A stretch of 11,072 bases of DNA. Origin: an archaeon. GTDB lineage: Archaea; EX4484-52; B79-G9. The DNA is taken from contig WSZW01000054.1 of assembly GCA_013139905.1 (NCBI GenBank), positions 1-11,072 on the forward strand, in the 5' to 3' direction. This document shows, in pieces, positions 1 through 6,710 of this stretch. The translations under genes were made by a program, and so were the position numbers. Below the pieces are notes generated by a model. The model saw nothing but the letters and a program-made list of their open reading frames with translations. It was not told where the DNA came from and ran no database searches. Within the stretch, counting starts at the first letter, position 1. Every line of letters begins with the position of its first letter.

Positions 1-806
1 AGAGAATATAATTCAGTTCTATCGGTATCAAGCATATAATAATTTGCACCGGTTGCATCATTTGAATCATCGTTATATGCTTTAAAAATATATTCAGTGC
101 CTTCTGTATAACTACCAAAATGAATCGTATTTGCACCATCAGAACCATCAAAAATTCTTGTTGTTGATTGATAATTAAAATGAGGTGCATATAACTGTGT
201 TTTTCTATGGTTTAAACTACCGTCATATAATATAAATACATTATTATCATTTGAACCAATAGAACTTGTTTTAAATAATGTTTCCATAATGTATTGTGAT
301 GGTAAAATTAAATCTTGTCTATATGCTTGACCCGTATTTGATGCAACCGTGTCATAAATTCTTAAATATTCACCACTTGTTGTTACTGTCATTGTGGCTG
401 ATTTAGTCCATCCACTTGTTGAATCTTTATCAAAATATTCTTCAAAAGTTGCAGTACCATTACTCTCGCTTGTCGCTGTCGCATTTCCATAATAAACATA
501 ATTATCCGTTGAATTAGTTGTTGTAAAATTTCCCTTTAGCCAAACATAAGCCCATTCACCATCAACTTTTTCTTCAATCCAATAAGGACGCTCAACACCA
601 CCAGAAGAATAGAACCGCATATCATCAAAATCATTTTGTTCCATATTTACCGGCTTTGTAAAATTAAAACTTAGTTGATACTCTGTTATAGTTGCACCGC
701 TTGTATTAATCGGCATACTATATGCAAAATTCGCATCATCCCATGCATAAGTCGGACTGCTAATTAAAACAAAAAGGCACAGTCCAACAAGAATAATTTT
801 ATACAT
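1..806 (-). CDS. Secreted DUF2341 adhesin-like protein (3' end outside window)
   Basis: The frame is open from ATG at 806 to the left edge, giving the first 268 residues of a longer protein. Residues 1-21 form a signal peptide: a short basic start, a hydrophobic core and a likely cut after TYA. Residues about 28-120 match the DUF2341 pattern: an opening SMPINTSG strand, DDMRFY, the RPYWIEEK segment and the hallmark VYYGNATA, followed by SNGTATF. From about residue 121 a beta-rich segment begins (FEEYFDKD, SGW, LRIYD, METLFKTSS) that resembles the concanavalin A/LamG-like domain which often follows DUF2341. Many N-x-S/T sequons suit an exposed glycoprotein. The start lies 6 nt after the stop of the upstream gene, so it is the last gene seen of the leftward unit. 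Likely role (inference): virion surface or host-binding protein. The domain call is firm; the role and the full length are not known. Confidence 0.85.
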   Translation of the reverse strand, partial: MYKIILVGLCLFVLISSPTYAWDDANFAYSMPINTSGATITEYQLSFNFTKPVNMEQNDFDDMRFYSSGGVERPYWIEEKVDGEWAYVWLKGNFTTTNSTDNYVYYGNATATSESNGTATFEEYFDKDSTSGWTKSATMTVTTSGEYLRIYDTVASNTGQAYRQDLILPSQYIMETLFKTSSIGSNDNNVFILYDGSLNHRKTQLYAPHFNYQSTTRIFDGSDGANTIHFGSYTEGTEYIFKAYNDDSNDATGANYYMLDTDRTELYS

Positions 807-811
807 TTATA

Positions 812-1156
812 TCATAGATCCCAATGTAATTCAGATTTAGATTTTTTGCGTCTCTTTATTTTGATTTTATTAATGTTAGATTTTCTGTTGGTTCCACTCA
901 CAACCCTTTCTAATAAAGATGGGGCAAATGTTTTTTTTCTTGCATCACGCCGGGCTTTATACTTTAATGCTTTTTTTCGTTCTTTTTGAAAAGCCGCTTT
1001 ATATACTTCCTTTTCTTTTCGCTTTTCTGTTTTGTGTTCTTGGATTCTTTGGGTTATTTTGGTTTTAATACGCCCCCCTAAAGATTGTCCGGTTCCATAC
1101 TTTCGTTGTATGGCTTGTTCAATAACGTTTCTTTTTCTTCTTTTAAAAAATCCCAT
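812..1156 (-). CDS. Small, very basic protein, possible DNA-binding or virion-internal protein
   Basis: A 114-residue protein, extremely rich in Lys and Arg. It begins MGFFKRRKRN, has a central helical, coiled-coil-like stretch (about residues 35-70, alternating K/R/E with Ala) and ends in a second basic cluster (KIKIKRRKKSK) and SELHWDL. I recognise no named family. The ATG at 1156 is preferred because AGGAGTGAT lies 5 nt upstream on the minus strand; a TTG at 1162 would add two residues but touches that ribosome binding site. It follows the 60-residue gene with almost no gap and precedes the DUF2341 gene, in one transcription unit with the giant basic protein. The charge suggests nucleic-acid binding or DNA condensation in the virion, which is inference. 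Confidence 0.8.
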   Translation of the reverse strand: MGFFKRRKRNVIEQAIQRKYGTGQSLGGRIKTKITQRIQEHKTEKRKEKEVYKAAFQKERKKALKYKARRDARKKTFAPSLLERVVSGTNRKSNINKIKIKRRKKSKSELHWDL

Positions 1157-1158
1157 AA

Positions 1159-1341
1159 TCAATCACTCCTGAATAATCCATAAACTATTGCAACACCTAA
1201 AACCGGTATCATAAACAATAAAAAATATCTTATAATATCCTGTGAGTATAAACCACTAACATCGCTAAACACCGCACCCATAATAGGGGCGCAGAAACCA
1301 AAAATAAGAATTGTGGTAAACATCCATACTAATTGTATCAT
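1159..1341 (-). CDS. 60-residue two-helix membrane protein
   Basis: A short hydrophobic protein with two membrane segments (about residues 4-24 and 36-56) joined by a short polar turn (SDVSGLYSQD) and a short basic end (LFRSD). Its ATG overlaps the TGA of the 962-residue gene as ATGA, and its own TGA is followed at once by the next gene, so translational coupling is likely. Size and hairpin topology match the minimal capsid-like protein at 4804-4986, and the second helix has an IPVLGV core that recalls the VPIGLLGV of that protein. The sequence match is otherwise weak. It may be a minor capsid or envelope protein; no family was recognised. Confidence 0.75.
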   Translation of the reverse strand: MIQLVWMFTTILIFGFCAPIMGAVFSDVSGLYSQDIIRYFLLFMIPVLGVAIVYGLFRSD

Positions 1342-4226
1342 AAGTCAAACATCCCATTACGTTTTTTCTTTTTCTTCTCAAAGAAACCTACATCCGTTTC
1401 TCTAAATCTTCCTTTTATTTCTCCCCATTGTGGTAATGTTTTCTTTTTTAATATATTAAATCCCTGTATGTTTTCTTTAATCTTGAATCCTGTTATGCTT
1501 CTTGTTTTAAGGGAGGCAATACCACCAAAACGCATCGCGGATTTACGCGTACCGAAAGCGCTTTGTCTTGATAATTCCCATATACCTTTTTTGAAAAAAT
1601 GAACAGTGAACCCTCGCCCGATGGGTGTTTTAAATTTTGGCATTCCTGTCCATCCTTTTTTGCTTGGAAAAAATAAGTGTGATGTTGGTGGTGGCGGCGT
1701 TTTTATTATTGGATCAGATGGTTCTATTATTGGTTTTTGTATAATAACCGGCGGCGGCGGAATTAAATCTATTATGGATTCTGGTTGTTTAAAATAATCA
1801 TCTTGCCCTATAACTGGTTCTAAATCTATTACCTGCTGTTGGCCGTATTTTTGGATTGGTGTTTGTTCATATTTTAAAGCACTTGCGGTAACTTCACTAA
1901 TTTTAAGTGCCACACCGGGTTTTAATTTAGTTTTTAATTGAGGTCTTATATCTTGGGGCATTTTAAATTTAAATGACTGCACTTCTTTCTGTGTGATGTC
2001 TGACCTTAATGCCAATACAGGCGATAATCTTAAATCCCTTTTTAATTTTTTTACCGGGGCAACAGTTAAACCGGTCATACTTACTGTGGGTCTTGATGGT
2101 TCCATTATTGGGATTCTGTGCGCTATTGCAACATGTTCTTTTTCTGTTGCTGCAATAACCTTTTTTATAACTTCTTTATCAAAACCAGCTTTTATCTTTG
2201 GCTTTATAAATGTTGTTCCTGTTGGTGTTCTTGTATGTTTAAATGTGGTTCCTGTTATCTTATCAGATATAAATTCTTTTGTTTTTTTCATAAATACAAG
2301 AGATGTTGTTTTTGCGCCTGTTAAAGGATCACTACTAAAAGTTAAATATTTTGTAATTTTTGGATCTTCGTATATTTTTCTACCAACACTTAAACTTACT
2401 TCTTGAAGTTCTAAAGGAATCTTTTTTGTTTTTGAAAGTGTGTATATATCTCCTTTTTTATGTTTTACTACATCAACAGCCACATAATCTTTTGGTATTT
2501 TTGCCCGTCCTTTATCAGTAATTAATGCTTTTTTTGATATAGTTAATGCTTTTTTTCGTTCGACAAATGGTAAATCTTTAAGTGGTTTTCCAGGCCGTTT
2601 AAAAAATGAAGTAAACTCTCTTTTTGAAACCCCTGTTGCCCCCACAGCATCTATTTTACTAATTACACGATCAAAGGCATATTTTCTTTCACTTTTAACT
2701 ACTTTTAAAGTAAAATCTTCAGTTGGAACGACTGCCCGTGGTTTATCTATCTTTATTTTTATTGACGGATCCGATAATGCTAAATGTTCCGGGGGCTTAT
2801 CTACTGCTTTAAGAGTTACTTTATGCCCTGCAGGTCTATATGTTGTTGTTCCTGATACTCCTTTAACCTGATGTTTGTAGAATTTTCCTGTCTTTTTTGC
2901 GAGAACACTTGCTTGAACATCTGAAACAACTTTAATTTTTCCACGCTTTGTAAAATATTTTGCTTTAATTAAGTATTGTTCATAAGTTCCGGGTGGTAAT
3001 ATTTCGCCGCCTTTCATTGGTGTAGGTTTCTTGTATGTTATTTTGGCATATTTTTCAATACTAACCGCGCCCCGGGTTGTGCTTGCTTTGTAATGCATCT
3101 TTGGAATTTGTGGTATGGGCGGGGCTATCGGAATCCCTGTATCTTTAAAATATTTAGATGTTCTTGCTGTGGCCCTTGCGGAAGCTGCAATTTTCGATGG
3201 CAACAATAAAGTTCTTTCTGCGGCTGCATAGCCGACCATAGAGCCAACAAAAGCACCCGGAGATTTTACAATGCCCTCTTTAATAGAAACCCCTGCAGTA
3301 ATCAACCCGGCCTTTATATATTCATCTGTGTATTTTTTAGGATCTTTTATAACGTCTGCAGACAAAGCCGCCACACTGATACCTATTTGTGCCGCAGTTT
3401 TTGGTATTTCTATTATACTTCTTGGGATCGCTTTTCCTAATTCTACTAATTCTTCAACACTTCTTTTTTGTCGTCTAACTATTTCTTTTTCTTTGGCTGT
3501 TCTCGGTTGACCTATTTTATCTATCAACGAATCAATAAATTTATATTTATGATGTTCTTCTCTTGAAATTTCACGCGTTTTACCAGACCATAACTCACGT
3601 TCTGCTGTTACTGTTTCTCGTCGTCCGGACATTATCCCTAGTTTTTTAATAAGTGGATCTGTTACTTTAGAAAATGGTTTGATAAGTTTTTCTCCGGTTT
3701 CAAAAACTTCTTTACCTGTTGGATACGTTTCAACTGCATGTCTTGTAGAAAGTAACGAAAATTTTAAATGTTCTTTTGCAGCCGCAGAATAATCTCTTTG
3801 TTTAATTTTTTCTTCTATTTTTTTAGCACTTGTTATAACTTCTTGCCTTAATTTTTCTCGTTTTCCAACATCTATATCTTCACCAGAGATCACTGTTGAT
3901 TTTTCTCTTATTTGTGATAATGGATGTAACGGGCCCATTGTTGCATATTGTTTGCTTTTAGCTGTTTTTATAACTCTTTCTATTGGTTTGCCTGTTCGCG
4001 GATCAACTTTTATTATTTTCCTACCAGTTGGTGTTTTTTCAATAGCTTCCCTTGTTTCGGCTAAAGTCTTACCGCCACGTATTGCTTGAGCCTTAGCTTC
4101 TATAAATTTTTGGCGAGCGTAGTCTTTTGGCAGTTCTTTCCCAGAAGTAGTATAACTTTTACCAGTAGAAGTATCAATACGTCTTATTACCTTTCCGGAT
4201 TTATCCCTAATAATAATATCTGCCAT
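1338..4226 (-). CDS. Giant basic protein (962 residues), likely virion structural protein
   Basis: By far the largest gene in the window. The protein is Lys-rich throughout. Residues 1-85 hold two similar short units, GKVIRRIDTSTGK and GRKIIKVDPRTGK. Residues about 110-270 are helical and charged. Residues about 276-345 are hydrophobic and Ala/Gly-rich (GISVAALSADV, AGLITAGVSI, FVGSMVGYAAA) and may contact a membrane. Beta-rich, Lys-rich segments follow. Two PPPP runs sit near 823 and 844. The last 110 residues contain GRGFTVHFFKKGIWELSRQ and end in KKKKKRNGMFDL. There is no signal peptide and no enzyme motif. The start is supported by a TATA-like element 26 bp upstream and the lack of a ribosome binding site, which points to a leaderless transcript. 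Position beside capsid-like and adhesin genes suggests a major internal or tail-like virion protein (inference). Confidence 0.85.
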   Translation of the reverse strand: MADIIIRDKSGKVIRRIDTSTGKSYTTSGKELPKDYARQKFIEAKAQAIRGGKTLAETREAIEKTPTGRKIIKVDPRTGKPIERVIKTAKSKQYATMGPLHPLSQIREKSTVISGEDIDVGKREKLRQEVITSAKKIEEKIKQRDYSAAAKEHLKFSLLSTRHAVETYPTGKEVFETGEKLIKPFSKVTDPLIKKLGIMSGRRETVTAERELWSGKTREISREEHHKYKFIDSLIDKIGQPRTAKEKEIVRRQKRSVEELVELGKAIPRSIIEIPKTAAQIGISVAALSADVIKDPKKYTDEYIKAGLITAGVSIKEGIVKSPGAFVGSMVGYAAAERTLLLPSKIAASARATARTSKYFKDTGIPIAPPIPQIPKMHYKASTTRGAVSIEKYAKITYKKPTPMKGGEILPPGTYEQYLIKAKYFTKRGKIKVVSDVQASVLAKKTGKFYKHQVKGVSGTTTYRPAGHKVTLKAVDKPPEHLALSDPSIKIKIDKPRAVVPTEDFTLKVVKSERKYAFDRVISKIDAVGATGVSKREFTSFFKRPGKPLKDLPFVERKKALTISKKALITDKGRAKIPKDYVAVDVVKHKKGDIYTLSKTKKIPLELQEVSLSVGRKIYEDPKITKYLTFSSDPLTGAKTTSLVFMKKTKEFISDKITGTTFKHTRTPTGTTFIKPKIKAGFDKEVIKKVIAATEKEHVAIAHRIPIMEPSRPTVSMTGLTVAPVKKLKRDLRLSPVLALRSDITQKEVQSFKFKMPQDIRPQLKTKLKPGVALKISEVTASALKYEQTPIQKYGQQQVIDLEPVIGQDDYFKQPESIIDLIPPPPVIIQKPIIEPSDPIIKTPPPPTSHLFFPSKKGWTGMPKFKTPIGRGFTVHFFKKGIWELSRQSAFGTRKSAMRFGGIASLKTRSITGFKIKENIQGFNILKKKTLPQWGEIKGRFRETDVGFFEKKKKKRNGMFDL

Positions 4227-4247
4227 GTGGACGGCTCAACTCGTAAT

Positions 4248-4257
4248 GTTATATTGG
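4248..4257 (-). promoter_or_regulatory. TATA-like promoter of the leaderless 962-residue gene
   Basis: On the minus strand this reads CCAATATAAC. Its centre is about 26 bp from the ATG at 4226, the usual archaeal distance from TATA centre to transcription start, and no GGTGA-like site precedes the ATG. A leaderless mRNA is the simplest reading. It shares an 87-bp intergenic region with the divergent capsid promoter. Confidence 0.5.
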
Positions 4258-4266
4258 TAACCTTTC

Positions 4267-4300
4267 TTTAAAACGACACGTAGGTATAACTATACTTGCG
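4267..4300 (+). promoter_or_regulatory. Capsid-gene promoter element, copy 1
   Basis: A 34-bp element repeated at 4757-4790 with only two mismatches, in each case at the same distance from the start codon (14th base after its end). It contains TTTAAAAC (4267-4274), a candidate TATA box, and GTATAACTATAC (4284-4295), a perfect GTATA/TATAC inverted repeat with a 2-bp spacer. If TTTAAAAC is the TATA box, transcription would begin near 4296 and the leader would hold the GTGAT ribosome site at 4303-4307. If the palindrome is the TATA box, the gene would be nearly leaderless. The palindrome could also be an operator. Confidence 0.65.
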
Positions 4301-4313
4301 ATGTGATAAAATA

Positions 4314-4748
4314 ATGTATTTTAAAAAAGGAAGTTCTGATATATTATTAACTATAATAGCCGTTATAACTCTTGTAATCGGTTTTATTATTGTTGATGGT
4401 GTTTTAGGTGATGCAGTAACCCCCGGTGGAGTAATAAATGAAAGTGTTGGAATCGCAAACGCAACCGGATACCTAGCAGGAACCTTAACAAACATCCCAG
4501 TAATAGCAGCAACAGATTATATTTTATGCAATGGCACACTATCAACCAACTATACATTAACAGACAAAACAGGAGTTATTGTTGTAGATGGTGCGGATTG
4601 TATAAACGATACTGTTTTGGCATCTTACCAATATGAAGACTCAACATATTTTTCTAGCAACTTGACACGGACAATAGCAAACTACATAGTTCCGATAGGT
4701 CTATTAGGAATTTTAATGTTTGTAGGCTTCATGAGATTAAAAGAATAA
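4314..4748 (+). CDS. Long capsid-like protein: two-helix fold with glycosylatable insertion
   Basis: A 144-residue paralogue of the next gene. The N-terminal helix (residues 9-31, ending IGFIIVD) and the C-terminal helix (120-140, with YIVPIGLLG) match the two helices of the 60-residue protein; the C-terminal core is identical over nine residues. Between them lie about 80 extra polar residues with six N-x-S/T sequons (N42, N49, N73, N79, N98, N116) and two cysteines (C72, C96) that could form a disulfide. The ATG at 4314 is chosen because it is exactly where the ATG of the paralogue lies relative to the shared upstream repeat, and GTGAT is 6 nt upstream; a TTG at 4296 falls inside the repeat. 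Likely a capsid or envelope protein displaying a glycosylated loop on the virion surface (inference). Confidence 0.85.
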   Translation: MYFKKGSSDILLTIIAVITLVIGFIIVDGVLGDAVTPGGVINESVGIANATGYLAGTLTNIPVIAATDYILCNGTLSTNYTLTDKTGVIVVDGADCINDTVLASYQYEDSTYFSSNLTRTIANYIVPIGLLGILMFVGFMRLKE

Positions 4749-4756
4749 CATAGGGT

Positions 4757-4796
4757 TTTAAAACGACACGCAGGTATAAATATACTTGCGGGGTGA
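4757..4796 (+). promoter_or_regulatory. Capsid-gene promoter element, copy 2, with ribosome site
   Basis: Copy of the 4267-4300 element. It has TTTTAAAAC (4756-4764), the inverted repeat GTATAAATATAC (4774-4785) and then a strong ribosome site GGGGTGA (4790-4796) 7 nt before the ATG at 4804. The two differences from copy 1 fall just before and in the spacer of the palindrome, so both arms are conserved. The better ribosome site here suggests higher expression of the minimal protein than of its long paralogue. Confidence 0.65.
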
Positions 4797-4803
4797 GTAT
4801 ATT

Positions 4804-4986
4804 ATGGCTTCAATAATTGGTTATGTTATCGGAATTGTTACAGCAGTTGTGGGTTTTGTAATCGTGGATAGTGTTGTTGCTGCTCAATCATGGAACTCAA
4901 CCCTAGCAACTACAATAGCTACTTACATCGTGCCTATTGGACTTTTAGGAGTTCTTGGTATGGCGGCTTTCTTGGCAACAAGATAG
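4804..4986 (+). CDS. Minimal two-helix protein, probable major capsid protein of spindle-virus type
   Basis: A 60-residue, almost wholly hydrophobic protein: helix 1 at about residues 4-26 (with VGFVIVDSVV), a short turn with the sequon N31-S-T, and helix 2 at about 36-57 (with YIVPIGLLGV). This size and hairpin layout is that of the major capsid proteins of archaeal spindle-shaped viruses. The ATG at 4804 is preferred over a TTG at 4786 because GGGGTGA lies 7 nt before it and the alignment with the paralogue begins there. It has its own promoter copy and the best ribosome site around, as expected for the most abundant virion protein. It is the only gene in the window ending in UAG; the frame stays open for 21 more codons to TAA at 5050-5052. 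The capsid role is inferred from form and context. Confidence 0.85.
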   Translation: MASIIGYVIGIVTAVVGFVIVDSVVAAQSWNSTLATTIATYIVPIGLLGVLGMAAFLATR

Positions 4987-5012
4987 GTGCAAAAACTGAC
5001 GATACTATACGA

Positions 5013-5030
5013 TGGGGGCGGAATCCCCCA
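5013..5030 (+). terminator. G/C hairpin after the capsid gene: attenuator or recoding element
   Basis: TGGGGG and CCCCCA form a 6-bp stem with a 6-nt loop (CGGAAT), 27 nt after the UAG stop of the capsid gene and 23 nt before the next start. An AT-rich run follows, but no clean T-run. It could lower transcription of downstream genes relative to the capsid gene or protect the capsid mRNA 3' end. It also lies inside the frame that would be read if UAG were decoded. Confidence 0.45.
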
Positions 5031-5053
5031 ATTATTAAATTTAAGGCGATAAC

Positions 5054-5380
5054 ATGGATGTCATATTATATATTATTTTTATTTCAATGTCCCTAGTTAT
5101 GTATTCTATCTATTCTAAAACAAAACCCGAAATGGCATATCTTGGAATATTTGCAGGATTGGTTTTTATTTTTATTGGGATTCTGATTTCTACATGCGAA
5201 CCTGTTGATAAGACTTACTGTTTTGCTGTGGGGGCAACTGCACATTGCGAAGTTGTAAATTTAAACCCAAATTGTCTTATGTTCACGTCAATAGGTCTTC
5301 TTATGATGATTGTTGGTATGGGTGCTTGTGTAGATGTAGTTTCATTCCATAGGGAAGAGAAAGAACCGGACGACGAGTGA
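5054..5380 (+). CDS. Three-helix membrane protein with a cysteine-rich loop
   Basis: A 108-residue protein with membrane segments at about residues 3-20, 28-46 and 76-96. The loop between the second and third holds four evenly spaced cysteines (C48, C56, C65, C74), which suggests disulfides on the outer face. The tail is charged and acidic (HREEKEPDDE). The ATG follows AAGGCGAT, a one-mismatch ribosome site. The next gene begins right after the stop, so the two are probably coupled. Likely a minor envelope or assembly protein of the virion module; no family was recognised. Confidence 0.8.
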   Translation: MDVILYIIFISMSLVMYSIYSKTKPEMAYLGIFAGLVFIFIGILISTCEPVDKTYCFAVGATAHCEVVNLNPNCLMFTSIGLLMMIVGMGACVDVVSFHREEKEPDDE

Positions 5381-5384
5381 TATG

Positions 5385-5774
5385 ATGGCACATACAGAAC
5401 AATACAACCCGGACCAGGCATATGTAGATTCAGACATTACCAGAGAAAAAATGTTTATTAAAACCATAGAGCCGGAATTAAACACGGCTCGTGTTGATGG
5501 TATGCCACTTCTTACAAAAGAATTAAAAATATCCAACATACCGCGCACAGATATGCAACATCTAGACCATGATCTACATGTTGCTTTGTTGTATGCTAAA
5601 TATGGAGCGACAGAATACTCACACCGAGTTATTTTAGAACGCGACGGACATTTATCTGCCACATCTTCTGTTTCAGGGTTTCAAGCAAAATTAAATAATA
5701 CTGAAATATCAGTACATAAATTAAAAGATGAAACAAAAGACAATAAGTTAAAAAAACTATTCGGGCGCGATTAA
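5385..5774 (+). CDS. Soluble protein of unknown function in the virion operon
   Basis: About 129 residues, with no membrane segment or signal peptide. The first half is polar (AHTEQYNPDQ). The middle contains a His/Asp-rich stretch (MQHLDHDLHVALLYAKYG), and the end is Lys-rich and helical (KDETKDNKLKKLFGRD). The second of two adjacent ATGs (5385) is preferred because GAGTGAT at 5375-5381 then lies 3 nt upstream, the same arrangement as in the ATPase gene; 5382 is the alternative. The ribosome site overlaps the stop of the preceding gene. I recognise no family; the context suggests a virion or assembly role. Confidence 0.75.
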   Translation: MAHTEQYNPDQAYVDSDITREKMFIKTIEPELNTARVDGMPLLTKELKISNIPRTDMQHLDHDLHVALLYAKYGATEYSHRVILERDGHLSATSSVSGFQAKLNNTEISVHKLKDETKDNKLKKLFGRD

Positions 5775-5790
5775 ACGCAGGTGATGTTAA

Positions 5791-6441
5791 ATGGTTGAAG
5801 TAAGTATCAGTTATATTATATGTTTTCTTTTTTTTGGGCTTCCGATGATAGGTATAGGTTTATATTACTTTTTTAGTTTCTTGAAGAATAAATACAAAGT
5901 GCGTAACGGATATTACAGGATTATACGACACCTACCCAATAAAAGAAAAAAAATAGTATGGTGTAAACCTGAGATGGCAGAAACGGGTGGTACATTTAAG
6001 CTATCTGATAAGCTAACCCTGATTTTTAATGATTCACCAGAATATATAAGCTACACCGGAACAATACCGGAAGTTGAATATGATTCGCAAGATAAACCTA
6101 TGCCTAATAGCGCGAAAGAATCAAACAGAACACAAATAACAACACATACTATTATTGTTGATGAAACAGGTAAGGAAATAGAAAAAACCACAGAACATAA
6201 TTATCTTGCAGTTGAACAGCCAACAGGAACAATGCTTGCCTATCTTGGTATGGAATCAGAAGAACGCGGCAGAAGAAAAGCATTAAAAAAAGATAATTAT
6301 GTTTTGTATGCGGCGATTGCATCGGCTGGATTGTCTTTAGTTACAATATTATTAGTTCTGGGACTTACTGAACAATTTGATACATTAAGCGGTTTACCAG
6401 CATTAATTAAAGCGTCATGCTCAAACACGGTGATTAATTGA
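5791..6441 (+). CDS. Membrane protein with internal soluble domain
   Basis: A 216-residue protein with one membrane segment near each end (about residues 7-31 and 171-191) and a soluble domain of about 135 residues between. The basic stretch after the first helix (KNKYKVR) and the one before the second (GRRKALKK) place the middle on the cytoplasmic side or virion interior by the positive-inside rule. The domain looks beta-rich at first (NGYYRIIRHL, KIVWCKPEM, FKLSDKLTLIFN) and polar later. The ATG follows a perfect AGGTGAT ribosome site. The stop overlaps the next TTG start. I recognise no family; a membrane-anchored structural protein is plausible. Confidence 0.8.
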   Translation: MVEVSISYIICFLFFGLPMIGIGLYYFFSFLKNKYKVRNGYYRIIRHLPNKRKKIVWCKPEMAETGGTFKLSDKLTLIFNDSPEYISYTGTIPEVEYDSQDKPMPNSAKESNRTQITTHTIIVDETGKEIEKTTEHNYLAVEQPTGTMLAYLGMESEERGRRKALKKDNYVLYAAIASAGLSLVTILLVLGLTEQFDTLSGLPALIKASCSNTVIN

Positions 6442-6710
6442 AACCAAAACGAAATTTCTTACCAGAAGAAATAAAATTTAGCGCAGGTAATATGATAGAG
6501 GTTAAAGGAAATGGTGAGATAGCATTTAATAGGTTTGTTGGTTTGTGTATGGATAAGTTCGATTACACATTAAATAAAATAATCATAAAACGAAGTATAG
6601 AAAAGTTAGGCTCTAATGTTAAACAAGTTAATAAGGATTGCCGTAAATATTTTGGCATAAATTTTTTTCCAGAGGGTGACGGCGATAAAAAACAAAGAAA
6701 AAAAGAATGA
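6438..6710 (+). CDS. Small basic protein of unknown function
   Basis: A 90-residue protein that starts at TTG 6438, chosen because GGTGAT ends 3 nt upstream and the start overlaps the preceding TGA. It is basic, with an N-terminal beta-rich part (IEVKGNGEIAFNRFVG), a helical middle (KIIIKRSIEKLGS, VNKDCRKYF) and a Lys-rich tail (DKKQRKKE). It overlaps the following gene by 35 bp in another frame if that gene starts at GTG 6676. No family was recognised. Lying between membrane proteins and the ATPase, it may be a small nucleic-acid-binding or assembly factor (inference). Confidence 0.7.
   Translation: MKPKRNFLPEEIKFSAGNMIEVKGNGEIAFNRFVGLCMDKFDYTLNKIIIKRSIEKLGSNVKQVNKDCRKYFGINFFPEGDGDKKQRKKE

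Noticed and set aside
1333..3510. Several plus-strand open frames opposite the giant gene
   Set aside because: Antisense shadows: no ribosome sites, odd composition (Cys/Phe runs), fully inside a long well-supported minus-strand gene.
4268..4495. Minus-strand open frame over the capsid-like gene start
   Set aside because: Lies over the promoter repeat and the paralogous coding sequence of the plus strand; no signals of its own.
4890..5096. Plus-strand frame running from the capsid gene into the next gene
   Set aside because: Out of frame with both genes and without a start signal; hydrophobic part is a shifted reading of the capsid helix.
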